From: Actinomadura formosensis NBRC 14204
Lineage (GTDB): Bacteria; Actinomycetota; Actinomycetes; Streptosporangiales; Streptosporangiaceae
Direction of reading: 5' to 3'
DNA length: 37,846 nt
Assembly: GCF_001552155.1 (NCBI RefSeq)
Contig: NZ_BCQQ01000063.1
Span: forward strand, 1-37,846
Of the stretch, positions 14,439 through 23,612 are shown piece after piece (position 1 is the stretch's first letter; each line of letters starts with the position of its first letter). The notes beneath the pieces are model-generated. The model was not told where the DNA came from. It did no database searches and saw only the letters and a program-made list of their open reading frames with translations. A program made the position numbers and the translations under genes.

Positions 14439-16160
14439 TCAGAACGGGAAACGCTCGGCCGCGGCGACGACGGCACCGGTGACGGTCGCGACGGTGAGGG
14501 CCGACACCCCCGACAGCACCGCCCAGCGCCCGATCTGGTATCCGGCGGGGACGCGGCCCGAGCCCCGGCCGCGCACCGGCCAGGGGGCGCGCAAAGGCGC
14601 CGTCCCGGGCGGCTCCTGGGGCGCATCGGTGAGCGGCCGGTCGGCGCCGGACGTCCCGGCGGGGCCGAGCCCGGTCACCCAGCCGAGCAGGTCGGCGACG
14701 TCCGCGGGGTCGGTGGTGAGGCCGGAGGCGAAGTAGCGCACCTGCGCGGCGACCTGGTCGAGCGTGCGGACGGTGTTGCCGAGCCCGACGTGTCCGAGCC
14801 ATTCGCGCAGATCGGTGCCGTCGTCCAGGCAGCGGCCGATCTCCGTGCGGGTCAGCAGGTCGGTCTTGGTGACGACGACGGCGATGCGCTTCTGCCGCCC
14901 CTGGTCGGGACGGGAGCGCAGCGCGTTCAGCACCCGCTGCAGGGTGTCGGCGGGATCCTCCTCCGAGGACACGGCGGCGTGGTCGATGAACTCGCGTTCG
15001 TCCCCCGTCAGGGCGTGGCGGAGGTGGGGGAGCGCGAACGGGTCCACGATGAACAGCAGCGCCTCGCTGTGGTCCAGGTAGCGCAGGGACTCGACCTCCG
15101 TCGCGCCCGTGTAGTGCTCACCGGCGGGGTCGAACAGGTAGAGGATGCGGCGCGCGCGGCCGGGCAGCTCGACGTCCACCATGGTCGCCAGGGGGAGTTC
15201 CGGGCCGGTCTTGGCGAGACGTCCGCCGCGCTGGAATTCGCGGATCGCGCCCGCGTACGCCTGCGCGTGCCGCTGCTCGACGAACGTGAGCCGTCCCTGC
15301 ACGGCGCGGGCCCGCGCGTGCAGGGCCCGTATGCCGAGGACCATGAACGTCGTCTTGCCGGCCGCCGGGCCGCCCACGAACGGCAGCGGCTCCACCCGGA
15401 CGCGCCCGATCCGCTCCGGCAGCCGCCCACCGCAGTGCGGGCAGTACGCGGCCAGCCGGAAACGTCCGAGCGGGACGGTCGTCGGCAACCGCGCCCCGCA
15501 CCGGCACACGTTCCGGAACGCGCCCCGCGAACCGGGCGTGAGCCGCCGGTGCCGGGCCCCGCATCCCGGGCATTCGTATTCGGGCAGGCCGATCCGCTCG
15601 TAACAGAACGGATGCGGGCAGGTCTGCAGAATCCGCCCGTACATCATGAAGCCGCGCTCCACCGCCGCGAGGGCGAGCACGCACGCCAGCCACGCGCCGA
15701 GCCCGACCGCCGCGACCAGCCCGTACAGGGCGGTCAGCGCGAGCACGAACACCGAGGCGGGCACGGCGGCGGCGGCGATCCCCGCGCACAGCGCCAGCCA
15801 GACCGGGAAGAGGAAGAACCCCCACGGGCCGCCGAGGAGGGTCCGGGTCAGGCGCAGCACGATGCTCCGGGCCGTCCGGTACACCTGCGGGACGACCGTG
15901 CGGCTGATCGTCCACCAGTCGCGCCACACCTGGCCGAGCAGGTAGTGCCGGTAGGCGACGTCCGGCGCGGCGACCGGCGACGGGCCGTCCAGGCTGGACG
16001 GCGCGAGCGTCCGGCACGCGTGCAGGTAGTAGACGCCGAGGGCCGCGGCCCCCGCGACGACCAGCGTCGCGGCGAACAGCACGGGGAACACGTACATGAA
16101 CCCGAGCCACATGGCGCCCAGCCACACGGCCATCAGCAGCAGCACGATGATCGGATGCAC
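14439..16160 (-). CDS. Membrane-anchored zinc-ribbon TRAFAC GTPase (DO-GTPase2-like)
   Basis: 573 residues. Two N-terminal hydrophobic helices (about 1-46), two more at about 113-170, then zinc-ribbon cysteines (C181, C186, C197, C200, C219, C221, C240, C243). The GTPase domain follows: P-loop GGPAAGKTT (263-271), switch II DPAG (344-347) and TKTD (431-434) as guanine-specificity motif. A last transmembrane helix is at about 545-568. I place it in the 'double-GTPase' TRAFAC group recalled from Pfam as DO-GTPase2, predicted to act in conflict or stress systems with GAP1 proteins. GTG 16160 has GGGAGGTGA five bases upstream. It is last in a six-gene operon, four bases after the GAP1-like gene. 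It probably anchors the complex at the membrane (inference). Confidence 0.8.
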   Translation of the reverse strand: MHPIIVLLLMAVWLGAMWLGFMYVFPVLFAATLVVAGAAALGVYYLHACRTLAPSSLDGPSPVAAPDVAYRHYLLGQVWRDWWTISRTVVPQVYRTARSIVLRLTRTLLGGPWGFFLFPVWLALCAGIAAAAVPASVFVLALTALYGLVAAVGLGAWLACVLALAAVERGFMMYGRILQTCPHPFCYERIGLPEYECPGCGARHRRLTPGSRGAFRNVCRCGARLPTTVPLGRFRLAAYCPHCGGRLPERIGRVRVEPLPFVGGPAAGKTTFMVLGIRALHARARAVQGRLTFVEQRHAQAYAGAIREFQRGGRLAKTGPELPLATMVDVELPGRARRILYLFDPAGEHYTGATEVESLRYLDHSEALLFIVDPFALPHLRHALTGDEREFIDHAAVSSEEDPADTLQRVLNALRSRPDQGRQKRIAVVVTKTDLLTRTEIGRCLDDGTDLREWLGHVGLGNTVRTLDQVAAQVRYFASGLTTDPADVADLLGWVTGLGPAGTSGADRPLTDAPQEPPGTAPLRAPWPVRGRGSGRVPAGYQIGRWAVLSGVSALTVATVTGAVVAAAERFPF

Positions 16161-16164
16161 GCGC

Positions 16165-18165
16165 TCACCTCCCCTCGCCGCCGGCCAGGAGGTCCTGGAG
16201 CACGACCCTCAGCTCGGGCCTGCCCGCCAGGTGCGCGTCGAGCTGCTTGGCCGCGAGCCAGCGTCCGGCCGCCGCCCGCGCCCACGCCTCCAGGGACGGT
16301 TCGCTGACGCCGCGTCTGCGCAGCCGCAGGACGACCTCGACGAGGTCGTTGCGCTGCTCGATCTCGCCGCCGCGCAGCGGGGCGCGGCCGGCGCGGGCGC
16401 GTCCGGGCAGCTCGGCGGTCCAGCGCTCGCCGAGCCGGGCGCGCAGGGGCGCGGGCACGGCCGCGAGCAGCTCCGCCCGGAACGCCGGGGGGCGGCGGAG
16501 CAGCCGCCGGGCCGCGCCGGCGAACGCCTCGTCGGCGAGCTGCCGGGTGGCGGCCCCCGGGCTTGCGATCTCCTCCAGCGCCCGCGCCGCCCGCGCCGGG
16601 CCCCCGGTGATCGCCTTCCCGTACGCCTGGACGAGGGCGGCGTCGCGTCCGGCGCGCCCGTCCGGCATGATCGCGCGGACCCGCTCGGCGAGCCGCAGCG
16701 TCGCGGTGTCGGCGAGGTCCTTGCCGCCGGGGAAGGCGAGCCGCGTGAACGTGCGGGACAGCAGCTCCGCCAGGGCCGGGTGCGGCCCGTGGGCGTCCAG
16801 GAGGTCGGCGCATTCGCCGGCGGACGGCGGCGCCGCCCACACCTCGCGGAGCGCCCCGGCGATATCGGATGCGGTGTCGCAGGCGGTGTCGGCGCCCTCC
16901 AGCCGCAGCAGCTCACCGGTCACGGCGATCCGCCGGCCCGGATGCCTCCGGCCGACCGACGCCAGCACGGGGACCGCGACGGCGGGGACGGCCCGCAGCC
17001 GCTCGGCATGCTTGTACAGCAGATCGCAGTTCGCGGGCGTGAGCACCGCGGGGTCCGTGGCGGGCCCGGCGATCACCCCGTCCAGCACCGCGTCCCGCAG
17101 CCCGGCGGGAGCATGCGCGTGTACGGCGAGCGCGAGGTCCAGGCCCATGGACGGGACGGCCGGCACGAGATCACGCCACACCCACTCGGGAATCCGTGCC
17201 CCGCGCCGTGCCAGCAGCGCCGCCGCCGCGCCCTCCTCCCCGGCCGTGACGGACGCGTCGCCCCGGCACAGCGCGAGCAGCGCGGCGGCGCCCTCCCGCG
17301 CGGGATCGTCCGGCGGCGCCAGCTCGCCGAGGGCGTCGAGGCCGCCGAGGTCGGCGGCGCGCCAGCAGTCCGCGACGGTCCGCGCGAAGCGGCTCGCCCG
17401 CCCGCCCGCCGGGCCCCGGTGCAGGTCGAACGCGGACGCGTGCGAGGCGTGGTGCTGCGCGGCGGCCCAGATCGCGGGCGTCGTGCCGACGAGGCGCTGC
17501 GCGGCGCCGTCCGGGTCGGCGGTGTAGGTGACGAACGACAGCCGCGCCGCCGCCTCGACCGGCAGCGAGTAGGACACGACCGCGATCCAGCGCGCGATCA
17601 GCTCGACGTCGTCGGCGACCAGCACGACGCGCCCGTGCCCCCGGCCGAGCACGCCCGCGACCGCGTCCACCAGCTGGGCGAGCAGCGCGTACGGGTCGCC
17701 CGGGCCGGACACGGCGAGCCACGCGGCGAGGGCCTCGGGATCGAGCGCGGCGCCCGGGGTCAGCTCGTCCAGCGGATCGAGGACGGACCGGGTCGCGGGC
17801 GAGGGCGTCCAGTGCGCGGCGTGCCAGAGCTCGGCGGGACGCAGCCCCTCCAGCTCTTCGGGCTCCGCCACCACCGCGTGCGCGAAGAAGTTGCCGTACC
17901 GGCCCGAATAGTCGCGGCCGAGATAGCGGCAGCGCAGCAGCAGCGGGCGCCCGTCCACCCGGTCGTACAGCAGCGAGACGGGGAACAGGGCCAGCTCGCG
18001 GTCGTCGGGCGACAGGGGCGCGTCCGGCGGCGGGCGATACGCCAGATACGGCGTCACCCCCGCCCGCACCCCGTCCGGCAGGCCGGGCGTCTCCGCGACG
18101 AACTGGAACCCGGCCCGGCCGGTCGGCCCGCGCCGCGCGGACGTGTAGTGCAGTTGCCAGGCCAC
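16165..18165 (-). CDS. GTPase-associated protein with GAP1-N2-like N-terminus
   Basis: 666 residues. The start GTG 18165 has GGGAGGTGG at six bases and overlaps the previous stop by one base (TAGTG). The N-terminal 130 residues, opening WQLHYTSARRGPTGRAGFQF and including YLGRDYSGRYGNFFAHAVV, match my recollection of the GAP1-N2 domain, a family named for its constant pairing with TRAFAC double-GTPases. The middle and C-terminal 500 residues are mostly alpha-helical, Leu/Ala/Arg-rich, with no transmembrane helix or catalytic motif I can name; they may be a helical scaffold. The gene sits between the two GTPase genes, so it is a candidate GTPase partner, activator or effector. No function is experimentally known to me. 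Confidence 0.75.
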   Translation of the reverse strand: MAWQLHYTSARRGPTGRAGFQFVAETPGLPDGVRAGVTPYLAYRPPPDAPLSPDDRELALFPVSLLYDRVDGRPLLLRCRYLGRDYSGRYGNFFAHAVVAEPEELEGLRPAELWHAAHWTPSPATRSVLDPLDELTPGAALDPEALAAWLAVSGPGDPYALLAQLVDAVAGVLGRGHGRVVLVADDVELIARWIAVVSYSLPVEAAARLSFVTYTADPDGAAQRLVGTTPAIWAAAQHHASHASAFDLHRGPAGGRASRFARTVADCWRAADLGGLDALGELAPPDDPAREGAAALLALCRGDASVTAGEEGAAAALLARRGARIPEWVWRDLVPAVPSMGLDLALAVHAHAPAGLRDAVLDGVIAGPATDPAVLTPANCDLLYKHAERLRAVPAVAVPVLASVGRRHPGRRIAVTGELLRLEGADTACDTASDIAGALREVWAAPPSAGECADLLDAHGPHPALAELLSRTFTRLAFPGGKDLADTATLRLAERVRAIMPDGRAGRDAALVQAYGKAITGGPARAARALEEIASPGAATRQLADEAFAGAARRLLRRPPAFRAELLAAVPAPLRARLGERWTAELPGRARAGRAPLRGGEIEQRNDLVEVVLRLRRRGVSEPSLEAWARAAAGRWLAAKQLDAHLAGRPELRVVLQDLLAGGEGR

Positions 18166-19406
18166 TACCCACCTCCCGGGCGGACGCCGTCGAGCATCCC
18201 GAACCGGTACAGCAGCCACAGCAGCGGATCCTCCGCCCGGTACGGGCGGACGCCGCCCGCGCCGACGCGTCCCCGGTCCGGGACGCCGCCGAGCGCCGAC
18301 AGCCCGAACAGCGCGTGGTCGGCGTACTGCTGGCCGAGATAGGTGTCGAGCTGCCCGGCCTGCCAGTCGTGCAGCAGCGCCCGGACCTGCTCGTCCACCG
18401 CGTCCCTGTCGTCCAGGTCGAGGACGCCCCGCCCGGACCGCGACCGGTGCAGCGCCGACTGCCGCAGCAGCGCCGGCCGCAGCACATCGATCTTGGTGAG
18501 CGCGACCGCGACCGGCACCGGCAGCGGCTCGCCCGGCCGGGTGCCGTGCCGCTGCCGCAGCGCCTCCGTCACCCGCGCGATCACGTTCAGCGGCTCGCTG
18601 TCCGGATCATCGCCGGCGGCGCGCGGCCCGGGGACGGCGTCGCGCACGCCCGCCCGCGCGCCGGGCAGCTCCAGCGGATCGACCAGGAAGACGATCGCGT
18701 CGGCGGCCTCCAGGTACCGCAGGTGCAGGTCGGTGACCTCCCTGCTGCGCAGGTCCTCGCCCGCCGTGTCGAACAGCACCAGGGCCAGCGAGTCGTTGCG
18801 CGGACGCGAGAAACGCCCCCGGCGCGTCCGCGTGAGCAGGTACACCAGCGGCTCGCGCGGCCCGGTGGCGGCGCTGGCCGTCGTCGGCAGCAGCCGCCGC
18901 TCCTCCAGCAGCGGACGCGCGAAGTCGCGCTTGTACCGCTCGATCGTCCGGTCGTCGCACGCCACGAGCGAGGCGTCCAGCTCCGTCCCGACCCGGTTCA
19001 TCAGCTCGTGCAGCAGGACGGCGATGTAGGTGCTCTTCCCGGCGTTCTTCGCCCCCACCAGCGCGACGATGCGGCCCGGCGAGTCGCAGTAGGCGGACGG
19101 CAGCGGGTTGTGGCAGTGCGGGCAGGCCCGGTTGCCGGTCGGCAGCCCGCAGCCGGGGCAGTCCGCGCGTCCCCTGCGGCCGGGCGCGGCGAACACCGGC
19201 GGCAGCGACGCGCCCGCCGTCGACCCGGTGTACTCGGCCAGCTCCCTGTCGAGGACCGGGGCGCAGCCCTGCCGCCGCCCCGCCTGCCCCCGGCACCGGA
19301 ACAGGATCCGCTGCGGCGCCACCGGCGCGAAGCAGTAGGGGCAGGTGATCTCCCGCCTGGACGGCACCCCGGGAATCCCCACGCGGGCCAGTGGTCGCGT
19401 CATCAT
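18165..19406 (-). CDS. Soluble zinc-ribbon TRAFAC-class GTPase
   Basis: 413 residues. Two zinc-ribbon pieces precede the GTPase: CPYCFAPVAPQRILFRC (22-38) and CPGCGLPTGNRACPHC (83-98). The GTPase domain has P-loop GAKNAGKST (118-126), switch II DTAGE (213-217), then YLEAADAIVFLVDP and specificity motif TKID (304-307). No membrane helix is seen, unlike its partner at 14439. The conserved AKNAGKSTY loop and the insert between P-loop and DTAGE fit the double-GTPase group. ATG 19406 overlaps the stop of the fibronectin-III gene (ATGA), and its own stop overlaps the GAP1-like start, so all three are translationally coupled. A switch protein paired with the membrane GTPase is the simplest model. 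Confidence 0.82.
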   Translation of the reverse strand: MMTRPLARVGIPGVPSRREITCPYCFAPVAPQRILFRCRGQAGRRQGCAPVLDRELAEYTGSTAGASLPPVFAAPGRRGRADCPGCGLPTGNRACPHCHNPLPSAYCDSPGRIVALVGAKNAGKSTYIAVLLHELMNRVGTELDASLVACDDRTIERYKRDFARPLLEERRLLPTTASAATGPREPLVYLLTRTRRGRFSRPRNDSLALVLFDTAGEDLRSREVTDLHLRYLEAADAIVFLVDPLELPGARAGVRDAVPGPRAAGDDPDSEPLNVIARVTEALRQRHGTRPGEPLPVPVAVALTKIDVLRPALLRQSALHRSRSGRGVLDLDDRDAVDEQVRALLHDWQAGQLDTYLGQQYADHALFGLSALGGVPDRGRVGAGGVRPYRAEDPLLWLLYRFGMLDGVRPGGG

Positions 19407-21994
19407 GTGACCTGAAGTCGGCGGACAGGGGGATCGCTCAGCTCGACGCCGTCGTCGTCGGCGAAACAGCGGAGCCAGTACGGCCCGGACGCGTCCGGCA
19501 CCGCCAAGGACAGCTCGCCCGGCACCGGCACCTGCTCCCACTCCCCGAGCGTGTCGCCGTCGGCGGCGCGGTGCGGCATGACCCGCCCGGCGCGCAGCAC
19601 CAGCGACAGCCGCGCCACCCGCAGCGGACGGGACGAGCTGAGCCGGATCGTCAGATACCTCCGCCACGGCGGCCCCGACCGCAGCACGTCGTAGCGGACG
19701 ATGGTGCGCGCCGCGACCCCGGCGGTCACCGGCGGCCCGGTCACCCGCGCGCCGCCCACCGTCCCGGCCGCCGCGACCGACAGTTCGACGGGCTCGTCCT
19801 CGGGGACCGGCAGGCGGATGCCGCCCTGCGTGTCGTAGGCGGCGCGGGTGACCGTCCGGGCGGAGCGGACCGGGGGGTGCGCGACCCCGATCCGGTAGAC
19901 CAGATCGACCTCGGTGACGTCCTGCGGCCAGTCGAACCCGACGTGCACGTACGCGCCGCGGCGCTCGGCGACCAGCCCGCGCGGCGGCGGCAGGTTCACA
20001 TGCCGGTGGTACGCGCCGATCGCGGCGGTGCCCTCCGCCACCGTCACCGCGAGCAGCCACCCGCCGGCCTCCGGCCGGACGGCCAGCCCGCCGCCGGCCG
20101 GCGTGCACGCCAGCCGCCGCGTCCGCGCCCGCACCTCCTCCAGCGGGACGAGCGCGCTGCGCGGCCACGGCGGCGGCCCGTCCGACAGCACCAGCTCGAC
20201 CGCCCCGTTCGCGGGCCGGTCGAAGCGCGTCCGCACGAGCCCCGGATCGGACGGGTCGGTCTCGGCGCTCAGCTCGAACACCGGTTCCGGCGGGGCGCTC
20301 GGCGTCACCGACGCCCGCACCCCGTCCGTCATGACCTCGCGCCCGGACGCGTCGAGGTAGACGGCGCGGATCAGGTAGTGATGGGTGCGCCCGTTCGGGA
20401 CCCGTTCCCGGAATCCGTCGCGTCCGCCCGGAACGGTCCGGCCGTCCCGCAGGACGACGACCCGCGCCGCCTCCGCCGGGCACCGCCACCGCCCGGTGAC
20501 CTGCCCGTCCCCGGCGATCAGCGCGACATCGCCGGGCTCGGGCCGCACCACGACGGGCCCCACCACGGCCGGCGCCGCCACACCCTCGCCCCGGACCGCG
20601 AACACCCCGTAGAACAGGGGCGTGTTGACGGGCGGCCGCTCGTCCAGCGCCCCGCCGACGACGTCCCCGTCCCGGGCGTCCCGCGGCGCCCGCCCGGCCC
20701 GCCGCACGACGTGGTAGCCGATGTCGCCCGCCGTGGACGGCGACCGCTCCCACGACAGCCGCACGGCGCCGCGGTCGACGTCGGCGCGGGCGGCGGGGAC
20801 GGGGCGCGGCGGAAGCCGGCGCTGGTGGTTGCGGGCGCCGGGCAGGTCGCGGACGAGCCGGAGGGCGTCGGACAGGAGCCGATGGGCGCGGTCCGGGTCG
20901 GGTTCGGCGGTGGCGACCTCGCGCAGCCGGAGGGCGGTGTCGAGGCGGTGGCGGGCCTCGGCGGCGAGGAGCTCCTCCTCGGGCGGATCACCCTGCGGGG
21001 ACGGGTGCGGGATCCGCGCGGCGTCGGCGAGTTCGGCGGCGGCGTACACCTCGCCCGCGTCCAGCAGCGCGCGCAGCCGCCCCGGGAGGCCGCCGCCCGG
21101 CCCGGTCTCGCGGACGATCGCGAACACCAGGCGGCGCGCGTCGGCCCGGTCGATGCCGAGGTCCTCGACCGCGTGCCGGAGCAGGGCCCGCTCGGACGCC
21201 CGCTGCCGCAGCCGCTCCCGGAGCCGGTCCACCACGTCGAACAGCAGCAGGGCGTGCGGATCGGCGTCCGAGCGGAGCGCGGCGAGGACGGTGTCGGCGT
21301 GGGTGGTGCTGGTGTCGCGGCTGCGGCGCGCCCAGCCGGCCCCGGCCGCCGCCACGGCCTCGTCGTCGAGACGCAGGGCCCCGCCGGGCGCGGCGAAGCC
21401 GTCCAGCAGGCGGATCGGGCCGGTCAGCCGCGGCCCGAACAGGAAGTCGGCGAGGTGGCGTTTGCCGAGGACGTCCAGCGACTCGCGCACCTTCCGGTAC
21501 GCGGGGTAGGGCGCGGCGGACGGCAGCGGGTCCGGTTCGCGGATCTCGATGCCGTCGGCGGCGGCCAGCTCCGCCAGTTCGGCGCGGGTCACGCCGCCGG
21601 CGCGGGCGATGCCCTCGACCTCGGCGGGCGCCGCCATCCGCAGCGTCCCGGCCGCGTCGGCGAGGCGGGCGCGGGCCTGCGCGAGGCGCCGCTGCGCCTG
21701 CTCCCGGCCGCCGCGCAGCCGTGCCTCCAGCGGGCGCGGGTCGCCGCGCTCGGCGGCGGCGAACAGCGGGGCCAGCTCCCGGTGCTCGGCCTCCAGCCGG
21801 TCGATCAGCTTGCGGTACTTCAGCTGCCCGCGGGCCCGCCGCCAGCACTGCCGGACCTGCTTCACCCGCGCCGCGACGTCCGCCGCCGCCGGGCCGTCCA
21901 GCGCGTACCGGACGCGCAGGTCCTCGGGAGGCTGGTCGCCCGCCGCCCGCGCGGGCTCCAGCACCTCCCGCCGGTAGTCGTCGTCGAACGCCAC
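19403..21994 (-). CDS. Large fibronectin-III/beta-domain protein of the Hsp70-GTPase operon, unknown function
   Basis: 863 residues from GTG 21994, chosen for GGGAGG five bases upstream. Residues 1-380 are helical and charged, with coiled-coil-prone stretches (EAEHRELAPLFAAAERG, GREQAQRRLAQARARLADAA), and read like a J-protein-like or scaffold region, although no HPD motif is present. From about 395 the protein becomes beta-rich: a fibronectin type III-like domain (VRLSWERSPSTAGDIGYHVV, then NTPLFYGVFAVRGEG) followed by at least two more beta-sandwich-like repeats to the end. No signal peptide or membrane helix, so it is cytosolic. It follows Hsp70 by 27 bases and overlaps the GTPase gene by four. 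It may be the Hsp70 client adaptor or the effector of the system. Confidence 0.72.
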   Translation of the reverse strand: MAFDDDYRREVLEPARAAGDQPPEDLRVRYALDGPAAADVAARVKQVRQCWRRARGQLKYRKLIDRLEAEHRELAPLFAAAERGDPRPLEARLRGGREQAQRRLAQARARLADAAGTLRMAAPAEVEGIARAGGVTRAELAELAAADGIEIREPDPLPSAAPYPAYRKVRESLDVLGKRHLADFLFGPRLTGPIRLLDGFAAPGGALRLDDEAVAAAGAGWARRSRDTSTTHADTVLAALRSDADPHALLLFDVVDRLRERLRQRASERALLRHAVEDLGIDRADARRLVFAIVRETGPGGGLPGRLRALLDAGEVYAAAELADAARIPHPSPQGDPPEEELLAAEARHRLDTALRLREVATAEPDPDRAHRLLSDALRLVRDLPGARNHQRRLPPRPVPAARADVDRGAVRLSWERSPSTAGDIGYHVVRRAGRAPRDARDGDVVGGALDERPPVNTPLFYGVFAVRGEGVAAPAVVGPVVVRPEPGDVALIAGDGQVTGRWRCPAEAARVVVLRDGRTVPGGRDGFRERVPNGRTHHYLIRAVYLDASGREVMTDGVRASVTPSAPPEPVFELSAETDPSDPGLVRTRFDRPANGAVELVLSDGPPPWPRSALVPLEEVRARTRRLACTPAGGGLAVRPEAGGWLLAVTVAEGTAAIGAYHRHVNLPPPRGLVAERRGAYVHVGFDWPQDVTEVDLVYRIGVAHPPVRSARTVTRAAYDTQGGIRLPVPEDEPVELSVAAAGTVGGARVTGPPVTAGVAARTIVRYDVLRSGPPWRRYLTIRLSSSRPLRVARLSLVLRAGRVMPHRAADGDTLGEWEQVPVPGELSLAVPDASGPYWLRCFADDDGVELSDPPVRRLQVT

Positions 21995-22021
21995 GGGCGC
22001 CTCCCGCAAGCCGGCGGCCGC

Positions 22022-23605
22022 TCAGCTCACCTGGACCCGGGAGAGCGCCTTGCGGGAGCGCTCGACCTCCTCCTCGGACATCCCGCCCACGTCCACCTTC
22101 AGCTCCAGCTTCTCGCCGGTCTCCTTCTCCACGGCCGTGACGTTCAGCAGCCCGGACGCGTCGAGCTCGAAGGTGACGCCGATCGGCCAGCCCGCCTTCT
22201 TGCCCGGCGGGACCCGGATCTCCCCGGTCGCGATCTCGGTGTTGTCGATCAGGTCGGCGGACTCCACGACGCCGGCCTGCTCCATCACCCGGATGTCGGC
22301 GGAGGTCTGGTCGTCGTAGACGGTGAAGAAGTCCTCGGTCTTGGCGGCGGGCAGCTCGTCGTTGGCGTGCACGAGGTGCGCGACGTTCTCGGCGCCGGTC
22401 TCCCGGTCGACGACGACGATCCCGAACGCGTGCGAGGCGACCGTCCTGATCTGCCGCCCGGCGATCTGCTTCTGCTGCTCGGCGGACAGGCCCGCGCGGT
22501 TCGCCATCTCCTCGGCGCGCTCGGCGGCGCCCTCCCGCAGGAGCCGCCGGTAGGTCTCCTCGAACGCGTACAGGGCGGCGCCCTTCGCGACGGCGAGGTC
22601 GGGGTCCTGCAGGCGGGGGGCGAGGCCCAGCTCGGTCTCAAGCCGCGCCGCGACGACCGGCATCTTGGTGGACCCGCCGACGAGGACGAGGTCGTCGTAG
22701 TCGTCCACGCCCTTCTCCGCGGCGGTCGCCAGCGTCCGGCCGGTGATCTCCACGGTGCGGTCGAGGAGGTCCTTGGTCAGTTCCTCCAGCTTCTCCCGCG
22801 TCACCTCGACCGCCGCGACCCGGCCGTCGTGCATCACCCGGACGGTGTGGGACGTGCGCGTGGTCAGCGCCTTCTTGGCGTCCTCGGCGTCGCGGCGGAG
22901 CTGCTGCTCGGTCTGCTTGTCGTCGAGCGGGTCGCCCGCGCCGGGATGCTCGGCGCGGAACCGCTCGGCCAGGTACTCCACGAGCCGCGCGTCCCAGTCG
23001 GCGCCGCCCAGCTCGTGGTCGCCGTCGGTGCACACGACCTCGATGTGGCCGCCGCGCAGCGTGATGACCGTGGTGTCGAACGTTCCGCCGCCCAGGTCGT
23101 AGACGAGGATGGTCCGGTCCGTGTCGGGGTTCAGGACGCCGTAGGTGATCGCGGCGGCGATCGGCTCGGAGACGATGTCGATGACGTTCAGCCCGGCGAT
23201 CCGCCCCGCCTTGCGGGTCGCGTCGCGCTCGGCCGCGCCGAAGTAGGCGGGGACGGTGACGACGACGTCGCGGGCGTCCTCGCCGGTCGTGGTGCGCGCG
23301 TCCGTCGCCAGCTTCAGCAGGATGAACGCCGACACCTCCTCCGGGGTGAAGTCGATCCCGTGGACGGGACGCGTCACGTCCCGGCCCATGTCCCGCTTGA
23401 TCAGGCTGACGACGTTGTCGGGCTCCAGGACCGCGGTGTCCTTCGCGGTCGCGCCCACGATGACGTTCTCGCCGCTTTCGAAGAAGACGACGGACGGGGT
23501 GGTGTCGGTGCCCTCCAGGTTCCGCAGGACCGCTGGCCGCCCTACATCGTCGATGGAGGCAATGCAGGAGTACGTGGTTCCGAGGTCGATCCCGTAGACA
23601 GCCAT
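22022..23605 (-). CDS. Hsp70 family chaperone, DnaK-like, lacking the C-terminal lid
   Basis: 527 residues. The ATPase domain (1-370) is complete: phosphate 1 IDLGTTYS, connect 1 SEPIAAAITYG, phosphate 2 VYDLGGGTFD and adenosine motif VLVGGSTKMPVV. A substrate-binding beta domain follows (about 390-510, IRTVASHAFGIVVVDRETG and FELDASGLLNVTAVEKETGE). DnaK is normally about 600-640 residues; here the protein ends soon after the beta domain, so the alpha-helical lid and the acidic tail are missing. It would bind clients with fast exchange or bind only specific partners. Start ATG has GAGAGGGAC upstream and lies 7 bases after the GrpE-like gene. It is not the housekeeping dnaK: no dnaJ or hspR is nearby. 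Confidence 0.88.
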   Translation of the reverse strand: MAVYGIDLGTTYSCIASIDDVGRPAVLRNLEGTDTTPSVVFFESGENVIVGATAKDTAVLEPDNVVSLIKRDMGRDVTRPVHGIDFTPEEVSAFILLKLATDARTTTGEDARDVVVTVPAYFGAAERDATRKAGRIAGLNVIDIVSEPIAAAITYGVLNPDTDRTILVYDLGGGTFDTTVITLRGGHIEVVCTDGDHELGGADWDARLVEYLAERFRAEHPGAGDPLDDKQTEQQLRRDAEDAKKALTTRTSHTVRVMHDGRVAAVEVTREKLEELTKDLLDRTVEITGRTLATAAEKGVDDYDDLVLVGGSTKMPVVAARLETELGLAPRLQDPDLAVAKGAALYAFEETYRRLLREGAAERAEEMANRAGLSAEQQKQIAGRQIRTVASHAFGIVVVDRETGAENVAHLVHANDELPAAKTEDFFTVYDDQTSADIRVMEQAGVVESADLIDNTEIATGEIRVPPGKKAGWPIGVTFELDASGLLNVTAVEKETGEKLELKVDVGGMSEEEVERSRKALSRVQVS

Positions 23606-23612
23606 GTCCCTC

